Assembly (NCBI RefSeq): GCF_046036945.1
Contig: NZ_JBJQOQ010000011.1
Span: 62,001 to 126,000 of the forward strand
From: Brevibacillus_C sp046036945
GTDB taxonomy: Bacteria; Bacillota; Bacilli; Brevibacillales; Brevibacillaceae
Length of the DNA: 64,000 bases
Reading direction: 5' to 3'
The notes beneath the pieces were generated by a model. It was not told the DNA's origin, ran no database searches, and saw only the letters and a list, made by a program, of their open reading frames with translations. Below, piece by piece: positions 41,575 to 49,281 of this stretch. Every line of letters starts with the position of its first letter. Position 1 is the stretch's first letter. The translations under genes and the position numbers were made by a program.

Positions 41575-42057
41575 ATGGATAAGAAACGCGAAAAAACGAC
41601 GATCGTTTTGTTTAGCGGTGAACTGGATAAAGCCATCGCCGCATTTATTATTGCCAACGGCGCTGCTGCCTATGACCATGAAGTAACGATTTTCTTTACG
41701 TTTTGGGGTTTGAATACCCTGCGCAAAGACGAAGTGGTCAAGGTGAAGAAGGGCTGGCTTGAGAAAGCGTTTGGCTGGATGATGCCCAGGGGGACAAACA
41801 AGCTGGGATTATCTAAAATGAACTTCCTAGGAATGGGCCCGAAAATGATCAAACACGTGATGAAAAAGCACAACGCACTGTCCCTGCCGCAGCTGATCGA
41901 ATTAGCACAGGAACAAGGAGTAAAACTGGTTGCCTGTACAATGACGATGGATCTTTTGGGCTTGCAACAGGAGGAGCTCATCGACGGCCTGGAGTATGCC
42001 GGAGTGGCAGCGTATCTTGGCGATGCTGCTCATGCAAAAGTGAATTTGTTTATATAA
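41575..42057 (+). CDS. DsrE/DsrF/TusD-family protein
   Basis: 160-residue protein of the DsrE-like fold. TTIVLFSGELDKAIAAFIIANGA opens the domain; FFTFWGLNTLRK and the Cys-bearing VKLVACTMTMDLLG are conserved in the peroxiredoxin-like DsrE subgroup of Bacillales. The central KAFGWMMPRGTNKLGLSKMN is a typical insert. GGAGAG precedes ATG 41575. It is probably the sulfur acceptor/donor partner of the TusA and rhodanese proteins just upstream. The last-third Cys is the likely persulfide site. Confidence 0.87.
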   Translation: MDKKREKTTIVLFSGELDKAIAAFIIANGAAAYDHEVTIFFTFWGLNTLRKDEVVKVKKGWLEKAFGWMMPRGTNKLGLSKMNFLGMGPKMIKHVMKKHNALSLPQLIELAQEQGVKLVACTMTMDLLGLQQEELIDGLEYAGVAAYLGDAAHAKVNLFI

Positions 42058-42291
42058 AACATGGATGAATCATGAAGAAAGCCAGCGAGGTTTATTCTTT
42101 TGACGAAGGCTATGTTAAATTCTAATGTTGATTATTGACCTCCTGCTCCACCGAAGGCAGCTTGTCACAACAGGTGGCTCAGCGGAAGAAAGATCTGTCT
42201 GTCACTAAGTGATTGACGGCGGCTGGACTGCTCTTTAATCGCGAAGTCATGTAAAGCAATGATCTCTGCGATACCGCGCCTATATAGTCTG

Positions 42292-42321
42292 ACTTCCCTT
42301 TTTGTGCAGGGAAGTTTTTTT
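42292..42321 (+). terminator. Rho-independent terminator
   Basis: ACTTCCCT (42292-42299) pairs with AGGGAAGT (42308-42315), followed by seven T. Confidence 0.85.
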
Positions 42322-42357
42322 GTTGACAAATTTTTACGTACAATGTAGCAGAGCTTA

Positions 42358-42386
42358 TTGACAAATATAGTATAGGGGGGTATAGT
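42358..42386 (+). promoter_or_regulatory. copZ promoter: copZA promoter with CsoR-like operator in the spacer
   Basis: TTGACA (42358-42363), 17-base spacer and TATAGT (42381-42386). The spacer and -10 hold TATAGGGGGGTATAG, an AT-flanked G-tract of the CsoR operator type. Copper would relieve repression by CsoR, which is encoded elsewhere. Confidence 0.7.
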
Positions 42387-42560
42387 AAATATCGAAGAGA
42401 GGAGGTGAAGGGCAGCAGATAAAGAACTCTGCCTTGAAGAATTGCAGGTGGCTTGTGCAGTGCCTTCGGAAAGAAAACATACACACCGGGTAAAAATAAA
42501 CCGAATCAGCGGCCCGGTTGCATGAGAAATAACCATACCAAACACAAGGAGAAATGAACC

Positions 42561-42761
42561 ATGAAAAACGTAACCCTGAAAGTAGAAGGAATGTCCTGCG
42601 CTCACTGCGTAAACAGTATCGAGGGTGCCATGAAGGATTTGGGAGCAAAAGGAAAAGTGGATTTGTCCAACGGTACGGTAACGGTGGATTACGACGAAGC
42701 AAGCATCACCCTGGATGCGATCAAAGAAGCAATAGAAGAACAGGGGTATACCGTCGTTTGA
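42561..42761 (+). CDS. copZ: Copper chaperone CopZ
   Basis: 66-residue heavy-metal-associated domain. The Cu(I)-binding motif is GMSCAHC at residues 10-16, and the fold ends with EEQGYTVV. It carries Cu(I) to the ATPase CopA encoded 41 bases downstream. AAGGAG precedes the ATG. It is transcribed from a promoter carrying a CsoR-like G-tract operator. Length and motif are standard for the family. Confidence 0.95.
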   Translation: MKNVTLKVEGMSCAHCVNSIEGAMKDLGAKGKVDLSNGTVTVDYDEASITLDAIKEAIEEQGYTVV

Positions 42762-42802
42762 GTTAACCAAACGAGAAGACCGCCTCGGAAGAAGGGACTA
42801 GT

Positions 42803-45232
42803 ATGGAAGCCGTAAGCAATGAGATGAAACAAACGACGCTGCAGCTCTCAGGGATGACCTGTGCCGCTTGTGCCATAAAAATTGAAAAAGCTTTGAACAA
42901 GATGGAAGGCGTCGGGCAGGCAAATGTAAACTTTGCGATGGAACGGGCAACCGTCGTCTACGATCCGAAAAAAGTGGATGTCGGCCAGATGGAACAGCGC
43001 ATCCAGAAGCTCGGCTACGACACGGCGAAGGATTCCATCGACCTGCAGCTGGTCGGGATGACCTGCGCTGCTTGTGCGATGAGGATTGAAAAAGGGCTGG
43101 GCAAATTGCCCGGGGTCTCAAAAGCCACCGTCAATTTCGCGACAGAGACGGCCCATGTCGAGTACAATCCGGCCGATGTATCTGTATCCGATATGCAGAC
43201 GAAAGTAGAGAAGCTTGGCTACAAAGCGGTTCCCAAACAGGAAGAAGCGGAGCAGGGAGAGTACCGCAAACAGGAACTCGCCCGGCAAAAAAGCAAACTG
43301 CTGATCTCTAGCCTCCTCTCGCTGCCCTTGCTTTGGTCGATGGTGGGCCACTTTTCGTTCACTTCGTGGATTTGGGTGCCGGATCTGTTCATGAATCCAT
43401 GGATGCAGCTGGTGCTGGCAACGCCCGTTCAGTTTTACGTAGGGAAACAGTTTTACGTCGGCGCATACAAGGCGCTTCGCAACAAAAGCGCCAATATGGA
43501 TGTCCTGGTGGCGCTTGGAACGTCGGCCGCGTACTTCTACAGTCTATTTTTAACACTTCAATGGGCGATGGCATTAGGTGAAGCACATAACGTTCCAGCG
43601 ATGTATTATGAGACAAGTGCGATCTTGATTACCCTTGTGATTCTCGGCAAGCTGTTTGAAGCACTGGCCAAGGGCCGCACGTCTGAGGCCATCAAGACGT
43701 TGATGGGACTGCAGGCCAAAACCGCCCTCGTCGTGCGCGATGGACAGGAATTGACCATCCCGGTGGAGGAAGTCATTGTCGGGGACGTCGTCTTGGTGAA
43801 GCCGGGCGAAAAGGTTCCGGTGGATGGCGAAGTCATCGAAGGGATTTCCGCTGTCGATGAGTCGATGTTGACCGGAGAGAGCATTCCGGTTGAGAAAAAA
43901 GCGGGAGATACCGTCATTGGCGCGACCATCAACAAAAATGGCCGACTGAAGGTGAAGGCGACAAAAGTGGGCAAGGAGACGGCCCTCGCGCAAATTATCA
44001 AGGTCGTGGAAGAGGCGCAAGGATCCAAGGCGCCGATTCAACGGATCGCCGATGTGATTTCCGGCATTTTCGTACCGATCGTAGTCGGTATCGCCCTTGT
44101 CGCCTTTCTGGTCTGGTTTTTCCTGGTGACCCCGGGAGACTTCGCAGGTTCGCTGGAAAAAGCCATCGCGATCCTGGTCATCGCATGTCCTTGTGCACTC
44201 GGTTTGGCGACTCCGACATCGATTATGGCCGGTTCAGGCCGCGCCGCAGAGCTTGGTGTGCTGTTTAAAGGCGGGGAGCATTTGGAGTCGACGCACAAAA
44301 TCGAAGCGATCGTCCTCGACAAGACAGGCACCGTGACCAAAGGGAAACCGGAACTGACGGATGTCGTTGCCGATCGCATCGATGAAGCTTCCTTCCTCCG
44401 TCTCGTCGGTGCTGCCGAGAAGAACTCGGAACACCCGCTTGCAGAAGCAATCGTCTCCGGCATTGCGGCCAAAGGCATCGACATGCCAGGTACAGACGAG
44501 TTTGAAGCCATTCCCGGATACGGCATTCGCGCGGTCGTGGAAGGCAAAGAAGTGCTCGCCGGCACACGCAAGCTGATGGCGAAATACAACGTGGAAGCAG
44601 CGCATGTGTTTGAAACCATGTCGAAGCTGGAGCAAGAAGGGAAAACGGCGATGCTGATCGCCATTGACGGCCAATACGCCGGCATGGTGGCCGTAGCCGA
44701 CACGATTAAGGAAACGTCCAAAGAAGCCGTTGCGCGCTTGAAGCAGATGGGCATTCAAGTCATCATGATCACCGGGGACAACGAACGTACAGCAAAGGCC
44801 ATCGCGGGGCAGGTGGGCATTGATGATGTGCTCGCAGAAGTCCTGCCGGAAGGAAAGGCGGAAGAAGTGAAAAAGCTGCAGGCACAAGGCAAAAAAGTGG
44901 CCATGGTCGGCGACGGGATCAACGACGCACCCGCTCTTGCCGTCGCAGATATCGGGATGGCGATCGGAACCGGCACAGATGTCGCGATGGAAGCAGCCGA
45001 CGTAACTTTGATGCGCGGTGACCTGAACAGCATTGCCGACGCCATCTCCATGAGCCGCAAAACGATGCGCAACATCCGGCAAAACCTGTTCTGGGCGCTT
45101 GGCTACAACACGCTGGGCATTCCGGTCGCGGCGATCGGGCTTTTGGCACCGTGGATCGCCGGTGCAGCGATGGCTTTAAGCTCTGTCTCCGTCGTACTCA
45201 ATGCCCTGCGGCTGCAAAGGGCGAGAGTCTGA
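42803..45232 (+). CDS. copA: Copper-exporting P1B-type ATPase CopA
   Basis: 809-residue Cu(I) efflux ATPase. Two N-terminal metal-binding domains each carry GMTCAAC (residues about 14-20 and 80-86). Eight transmembrane helices include the metal-site motif CPCALGLATP. Catalytic motifs are DKTGTVTKG (phosphorylated Asp), HPLAEAI, MITGDNERTA and GDGINDAPALAVADIG. The N-terminus through C-terminus is intact and the length matches B. subtilis CopA (about 800). It lies directly behind copZ and is cotranscribed. It pumps excess Cu(I) out of the cytoplasm. Confidence 0.97.
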   Translation: MEAVSNEMKQTTLQLSGMTCAACAIKIEKALNKMEGVGQANVNFAMERATVVYDPKKVDVGQMEQRIQKLGYDTAKDSIDLQLVGMTCAACAMRIEKGLGKLPGVSKATVNFATETAHVEYNPADVSVSDMQTKVEKLGYKAVPKQEEAEQGEYRKQELARQKSKLLISSLLSLPLLWSMVGHFSFTSWIWVPDLFMNPWMQLVLATPVQFYVGKQFYVGAYKALRNKSANMDVLVALGTSAAYFYSLFLTLQWAMALGEAHNVPAMYYETSAILITLVILGKLFEALAKGRTSEAIKTLMGLQAKTALVVRDGQELTIPVEEVIVGDVVLVKPGEKVPVDGEVIEGISAVDESMLTGESIPVEKKAGDTVIGATINKNGRLKVKATKVGKETALAQIIKVVEEAQGSKAPIQRIADVISGIFVPIVVGIALVAFLVWFFLVTPGDFAGSLEKAIAILVIACPCALGLATPTSIMAGSGRAAELGVLFKGGEHLESTHKIEAIVLDKTGTVTKGKPELTDVVADRIDEASFLRLVGAAEKNSEHPLAEAIVSGIAAKGIDMPGTDEFEAIPGYGIRAVVEGKEVLAGTRKLMAKYNVEAAHVFETMSKLEQEGKTAMLIAIDGQYAGMVAVADTIKETSKEAVARLKQMGIQVIMITGDNERTAKAIAGQVGIDDVLAEVLPEGKAEEVKKLQAQGKKVAMVGDGINDAPALAVADIGMAIGTGTDVAMEAADVTLMRGDLNSIADAISMSRKTMRNIRQNLFWALGYNTLGIPVAAIGLLAPWIAGAAMALSSVSVVLNALRLQRARV

Positions 45233-45285
45233 AAAAATCAACAAGATACTCGTATCGGATATAAGCGAAAGAGGGGTACCAGCTT

Positions 45286-45915
45286 ATGGGGAAAAAGAAA
45301 TTGGCGGTTACACCCGGTTTTGAGGTGGGAGGAACCATTTTTCGCCCGGAGCAGTTGGCCGTGCTCGGTACGATCGTAGGCGAAGACGCCAAAATTGAGT
45401 TGACGACGTTTAAACAGCTTTACGTGGAAGTGCAGGAAGAACGCGAAGAAGAAATCAAGGAAAAACTGCAAGAGGCCGGGCTGGAAATTCAGCCTGCCGG
45501 TTTTTACACCAAAAATCTGATCACCTGCCATTTTTGCCGGGGAGCAGTAGAGGCCGGAATGGCTGCAGCGAAGAAGTTGGATGAAGCAGTGGCTGGCCAT
45601 CCGGTCCCCTCCCCGTTAAAGATCGGGTATGCCGGCTGCGCTCTGGGAACCTCTGAGCCGTTGCTGAAAGACATCGCAGTCGTCAAAATGAAGGATAGCT
45701 TCGATATTTACGTGGGAGGAGAAAGCAAAGGATTGAAGGCCAAGCTCGCCCGGCTATTCCTTTCATCGGTCACAGAAGAGCAATTGATACCGCTTGTACA
45801 GAATTTGATTCGGTATTTTCAGGAGAATGGAAAAAAGAAGGAGAAATTTTCTACATTTATTGACCGGGTATCGGTTGAAGCGCTGCGGGAAGCGGTAGCA
45901 GTAAACGAAGGTTGA
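45286..45915 (+). CDS. Nitrite/sulfite reductase ferredoxin-like half-domain protein
   Basis: 209 residues with the ferredoxin-like half domain of siroheme reductases (FEVGGTIFRPEQLAVLGTIV, KQLYVEVQEER) and part of the adjoining 4Fe-4S/siroheme domain (NLITCHFCRGAVEAG, KIGYAGCALGTSE). Full reductases have C-x5-C and C-x3-C; here the second cluster keeps only one Cys, so classical catalysis is doubtful. GAAAGAGGGG lies before the ATG. It sits after copA and near sulfur-relay genes, which could imply a role in sulfur or redox metabolism. Function is unknown. Confidence 0.75.
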   Translation: MGKKKLAVTPGFEVGGTIFRPEQLAVLGTIVGEDAKIELTTFKQLYVEVQEEREEEIKEKLQEAGLEIQPAGFYTKNLITCHFCRGAVEAGMAAAKKLDEAVAGHPVPSPLKIGYAGCALGTSEPLLKDIAVVKMKDSFDIYVGGESKGLKAKLARLFLSSVTEEQLIPLVQNLIRYFQENGKKKEKFSTFIDRVSVEALREAVAVNEG

Positions 45916-45925
45916 GAGCAGGATT

Positions 45926-45950
45926 GGCGCCAGATGATTCTGGTGCTTTT
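45926..45950 (+). terminator. Rho-independent terminator
   Basis: GCGCCAG and CTGGTGC (one G-U pair) with a six-base loop, followed by TTTTTA. Confidence 0.75.
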
Positions 45951-46245
45951 TATTTTGATAGACAATTTGCATCATTTGTATAAAATGAGAAGGTGTGGGT
46001 TTCAAATCAAGCGGCAATCATGCAACAACATTCAGCGGGTCAGTCATATGGGACTTCCATTCAAACATGATCCCATTTCCCCCCTTAATGGTGGTTCATG
46101 AAACAATCGAATGATGGATTCGGCAGGAAAGAAGGTGAAAGCTATGTATGGACGACATTGGGCAGCATTCTCTCAATCACCCCCCTGCATGTCCTGAATA
46201 GGGCAGAAGAACAGGGGTTAACCGCCCCAAAAAGGGGGATGAATC

Positions 46246-46899
46246 ATGGGAAGGAAGTTCTGGCTTCATCCGCTTACGGTGCGATACGGCATGTTCATGC
46301 TGGGATTGGCCGTGATGGGTTTTGGGATCGGGATGATGATAGAAGCCAATTTAGGCGTTGCTCCGTGGGATACACTGCATATCGGATTGCAGAAGACGTT
46401 TGGCCTGACCATCGGAATGTGGTCGCAAATCGTAGGTGCGCTGATTATTCTCGCATCCTATGTCATCGCCAAGATCAGACCGACGGTGGGCATGTTTTTG
46501 AATATGTTTTTCTTTGGGCTGTTCATTGACTTGTTCATGTGGCTGAACTGGATCCCTATCGGCGAGACAGTCATCGAGCGAGTCGTCTTGTTCGCTGCCG
46601 GTCTGCTGATCTATACCTTCGGCACGGGCATGTACATCTCGCCGCGGCTGGGAGCCGGACCGCGTGACAGCTTTATGCTGGCCCTGCATGAACGCATGGG
46701 CTGGGGCATCGGCAAAGTCAGGATCGGGATTGAGTGCACGGTTATGATTGTGGGCTTTCTGCTCGGGGGACCGGTCTCGGCGGGGACACTGGTAACGGCC
46801 CTGGCGATCGGACCGTTGATCAAGCAGTTTATCCCGATGTGGGAGCGATTGATGGCAAAGCCCTACGGAAGAGCATCAGAGGCACAGCTTGTCGAATGA
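46246..46899 (+). CDS. YczE/YyaS/YitT-type membrane protein
   Basis: 217-residue integral membrane protein with about five helices. The YczE signature GVAPWDTLHIGLQKTFGLTI is near the N-terminus and GMYISPRLGAGPRDSFMLAL is in the middle. In B. subtilis YczE is needed for bacillomycin/surfactin-type secondary metabolism by an unknown mechanism. GGGGGA precedes the ATG at 46246. Upstream, 45951-46245 has a TATAAA near 45980 but no supportable gene. The gene appears to be monocistronic. Confidence 0.87.
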   Translation: MGRKFWLHPLTVRYGMFMLGLAVMGFGIGMMIEANLGVAPWDTLHIGLQKTFGLTIGMWSQIVGALIILASYVIAKIRPTVGMFLNMFFFGLFIDLFMWLNWIPIGETVIERVVLFAAGLLIYTFGTGMYISPRLGAGPRDSFMLALHERMGWGIGKVRIGIECTVMIVGFLLGGPVSAGTLVTALAIGPLIKQFIPMWERLMAKPYGRASEAQLVE

Positions 46900-46910
46900 C
46901 TGTAAGCAAT

Positions 46911-46939
46911 ACCACCACGTCACATGCTGACGTGGTGGT
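46911..46939. terminator. Inverted repeat, probable terminator
   Basis: ACCACCACGTCA (46911-46922) and TGACGTGGTGGT (46928-46939) are perfect 12-bp arms with a five-base loop. The T-run is weak, so termination is likely but not certain. Confidence 0.6.
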
Positions 46940-47004
46940 TACAAATTTTCATTTAACTTATGGATCATATTCAGTTAGTCAGTTTTTCATAAGTGAAGTA
47001 AGGA

Positions 47005-47290
47005 ATGAACGATGTTGAAGAAGAGCAAGTACGTATCAGATCTGAGGTTCAGAGAGTCGGTGGTTGCTGTGAACCGATCCTTACCTGATGCCGAATGGGC
47101 TTCTGAATCGCTTCGCTGAACGATGAGTAGGCGTTGCCGGGATTCTCTCTCCGTTATCAAGAGAGGAGTATCGTAAGGATTTTCTGTTTCTTACCGTACT
47201 TGAGAGTGAATCGCTTGTTGCGATTAAAAAAGGTGGCACCACGACAACCTCGTCCTTTACCGGGCGGGGTTTATTTGTGTTCCTTGAAAG
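47005..47290 (+). promoter_or_regulatory. T-box riboswitch, tryptophan specific
   Basis: Long leader before trpS. Stem I features include AGAGAGTCGGTGG with the distal GGTTC/GAACC pairing. The specifier is TGG (Trp codon) at 47096-47098 inside CCGAATGGGCTTCTGAA. The T-box itself is AAGGTGGCACCACG (47230-47243). It is followed by the competing terminator CCTCGTCC/GGGCGGGG and TTTATTT (about 47248-47275). Uncharged tRNA-Trp is expected to stabilise the antiterminator and turn on trpS. The match of specifier to downstream gene makes the call solid. Confidence 0.92.
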
Positions 47291-47365
47291 GGGGGATGTC
47301 CATGGATGACGGTTGGTGGATCTCAAGTTTATATGACCCAAGCTTCATGATGAGGAGGATTAAAA

Positions 47366-48352
47366 ATGAAAGAACGCATCTTAACAGGTGATCGGATTAC
47401 GGGAAAACTTCACCTTGGACATTACGTCGGGAGCCTAAAAAACCGAGTGGAGCTGCAAAACCAATATGAAACTTACTTACTGCTAGCAGACGTTCAGGCG
47501 CTGACGACTCACTTCGAAAAACCTGAGTTGATCAAGCAAAACTTGCGCTATGTGGCATTGGATTATTTATCCGCAGGGATTAACCCTGATCAAGCAACGA
47601 TCTTTATTCAATCTTTGATCCCAGAGATTGCCGAGTTAACCACTTATTTTTCCATGTTTGTGACGGTCAACTCCCTGCGCCACAATCCAACGATTAAAGC
47701 GGAAGCCAAGGAGCGCGGGTTCCAAGATATGTACTACGGATTCCTTGGATATCCCGTAAGTCAGACAGCAGATATTACTTTTTGTAAAGCGGCTTTGGTT
47801 CCTGTAGGCGAGGACCAGCTGCCTCATATTGAACAGACCAGGAGAATCGTCCGCCGCTTTAACCAACTTTATAAACCTGTGTTAGTGGAGCCTCAAGCGC
47901 TCATCGGGGACATTCCGCGGCTTGTCGGTCTAGACGGAAACAAAAAAATGAGTAAAAGCCTTGGAAATGCCATTTATCTGGATTCTAGCCGAGAAGAGGT
48001 GCAGGAGAAGATACAAAAAGCGACGACTGATCCAGCCCGAATTCGCAAAACGGATATCGGCCATCCTGATATTTGCCCGATCTATGCTTATCATCAAGCA
48101 TTTCGTAAAGAAGGCTCCGATGAGATTTATGAAAGCTGTAAAAAAGGGCAAATCGGGTGTATGGAATGCAAGCGAAACATTACGCAAAGGATTAACGACC
48201 TGCTTGAACCAATACGGGAACGAAGAATCGTGTATCAAAACGATCCGAAAAAAATAGATGAAATACTCATCTCAGGGACAAAAAAAGCACGCCTTGCAGC
48301 AAAAGAAACAATGGAAGAGGTCCGTGAAGCAATGAGTATGAACTATTTCTAA
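47366..48352 (+). CDS. trpS: Tryptophanyl-tRNA synthetase, divergent type
   Basis: 328-residue class I synthetase that charges tRNA-Trp. The HIGH-type motif is GKLHLGHYVGS and the KMSKS motif is GNKKMSKSLGN; the VPVGEDQLPHIEQTRRI segment is conserved. The start MKERILTGDRITGKLHLGHY differs clearly from the usual Bacillus form that begins M-TIFSGIQPSG, so this is probably the second TrpRS type found in some bacteria, which can confer resistance to TrpRS-directed antibiotics. AGGAGG precedes the ATG and a tryptophan T-box controls it. The housekeeping copy is not in the window. Confidence 0.92.
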   Translation: MKERILTGDRITGKLHLGHYVGSLKNRVELQNQYETYLLLADVQALTTHFEKPELIKQNLRYVALDYLSAGINPDQATIFIQSLIPEIAELTTYFSMFVTVNSLRHNPTIKAEAKERGFQDMYYGFLGYPVSQTADITFCKAALVPVGEDQLPHIEQTRRIVRRFNQLYKPVLVEPQALIGDIPRLVGLDGNKKMSKSLGNAIYLDSSREEVQEKIQKATTDPARIRKTDIGHPDICPIYAYHQAFRKEGSDEIYESCKKGQIGCMECKRNITQRINDLLEPIRERRIVYQNDPKKIDEILISGTKKARLAAKETMEEVREAMSMNYF

Positions 48353-48438
48353 TGCTGGCATAAAATATCATAGCAGGCTAATGGAAAATTCCTCCTTTGT
48401 AGTAAGATAAAAATATCTAAAAGCGGAGGGGACCATTT

Positions 48439-48747
48439 ATGACAATCGGATCTCAAAAAGACATTGATGCCCTAAAGGAAATTGGAAAAATCGTTGCATG
48501 GACGATACGTGAAATGAAACGTCACGCACGCGCGGGAATGACGACAAAAGAACTGGATGATATTGGCGGGCGTTTTTTGAAAAAGCATGGGGCTGTTCCT
48601 GCACCCAAGAAAACGTATCACTTTCCTGGATACACCTGTATTAGCCTCAACCAGGATATTGCTCATGGCATTCCTGGAAATCGAAAAATACAACCGGGCG
48701 ATTTGAAGCCAAGGCTTGACATACCAACCACTCTAAAGATATTATAG
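48439..48747 (+). pseudogene. Methionine aminopeptidase, truncated
   Basis: 102-residue frame whose first 88 residues match type I methionine aminopeptidase (KEIGKIVAWTIREMKRHARA, GMTTKELDDIGGRFL, GYTCISLNQDIAHGIPGNRK, IQPGDL). The homology stops at the point where VNIDVS and the metal ligands should follow, and the frame runs out in DNA that serves as the promoter of the next gene. All five metal-binding residues are lost, so it cannot be active. A complete enzyme is about 250 residues. GGAGGGG before the ATG is intact. It appears to be the product of a deletion. Confidence 0.85.
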
Positions 48748-48764
48748 ATATATTAAGTCTGTAA
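48716..48764 (+). promoter_or_regulatory. Rrf2-gene promoter and candidate autoregulatory site
   Basis: TTGACA (48716-48721), 18-base spacer, TATTAT (48740-48745). AGATATATTAAGTCTGTAA at 48746-48764 matches 17 of 19 bases of a site before the flavoprotein gene (49238-49256), which suggests that both bind the Rrf2 protein. Confidence 0.65.
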
Positions 48765-48777
48765 ATGAGGTGCCATC

Positions 48778-49176
48778 ATGAGATTTACAAAAGCGACCAA
48801 TTATGCCCTGCATACCATGCTTGCACTCATGGCCGCTTCTCCGGTCAAGCCGGTAGGCGTTCAACAGCTGGCGGAGTCTCAAGGCGTCTCTCCAACGTAT
48901 CTCTCCAAAATTTTGACAAGGCTCGTAAAAGCGGGGATGATCGAATCGGTGTCCGGCGCTAATGGGGGCTATCGGTTGTCCCGCAAAAAAGACGACATCA
49001 CGTTTTTGGACATTATCCAGGCCATTGAAGGCACGGCTTCTCTATTTGAATGCGATTTTGTCCACGGCGAAGAATGCCTGATCCAGGCTGTAATGAAGGA
49101 AGCCGAAGAGAAGATGGAGCAGCATCTCAAACAAACGAAATTGGCTGACCTGGCAGAAAAGCTAGCGAAAGTGTAG
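48778..49176 (+). CDS. Rrf2-family transcriptional regulator
   Basis: 132-residue winged-helix regulator. N-terminal MRFTKATNYALHTMLALMA and VGVQQLAESQGVSPTYLSKI are typical, followed by the wing VSGANGGYRLSR. Only two cysteines are seen in the C-terminal part (FECDF, EECLI), fewer than the three of the Fe-S-binding IscR and NsrR, so a cysteine redox switch is more likely than a cluster (inference). AATGAGGTG precedes the ATG. It is followed by a flavin disulfide reductase with the same upstream motif. Confidence 0.9.
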   Translation: MRFTKATNYALHTMLALMAASPVKPVGVQQLAESQGVSPTYLSKILTRLVKAGMIESVSGANGGYRLSRKKDDITFLDIIQAIEGTASLFECDFVHGEECLIQAVMKEAEEKMEQHLKQTKLADLAEKLAKV

Positions 49177-49182
49177 GATAGG

Positions 49183-49205
49183 CCCCGTTATGGGAAAACG
49201 GGGTT
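49183..49205 (+). terminator. Weak rho-independent terminator
   Basis: CCCCGTT (49183-49189) pairs with AACGGGG (49197-49203), followed by TTGGTTT. Confidence 0.6.
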
Positions 49206-49237
49206 GGTTTGCTATTAAAAATTTTTGGCTTTATTAC

Positions 49238-49256
49238 AGATATAATAAGTCTTTAA
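49238..49256 (+). promoter_or_regulatory. Second copy of the Rrf2-associated 19-bp motif
   Basis: AGATATAATAAGTCTTTAA, 26 bases upstream of the flavoprotein start, matches the motif before the Rrf2 gene at 17 of 19 positions. Confidence 0.6.
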
Positions 49257-49281
49257 TATCTATTTAAAGGAGATGAATGTC

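Larger units (their letters stand above)
42058..42560 (+). other. 500-base gap holding terminator and copZ promoter, no gene
   Basis: I see no coding region. In Bacillales a csoR gene often precedes copZ; none is recognisable here. The gap contains the terminator at 42292-42321 and the copper-type promoter at 42358-42386. From 42400 to 42560 lies an untranslated leader with GGAGGTGAAGG near its start, which leads only to a five-codon frame. Confidence 0.6.

Noticed and set aside
42400..42560. Possible degraded csoR gene before copZ
   Set aside because: I could not find the conserved Cys/His/Cys segments or the RLKRIEGQ motif in any frame.
42165..42770. Minus-strand frame of 201 residues across the copZ leader
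   Set aside because: Covers terminator, promoter and copZ in antisense; Phe/Cys-rich composition typical of noise.
44234..45082. 282-residue minus-strand frame inside copA
   Set aside because: Pure antisense shadow of a highly conserved ATPase.
46098..46529. Plus-strand frame beginning before yczE
   Set aside because: Runs into the yczE gene in another frame and lacks a ribosome site.
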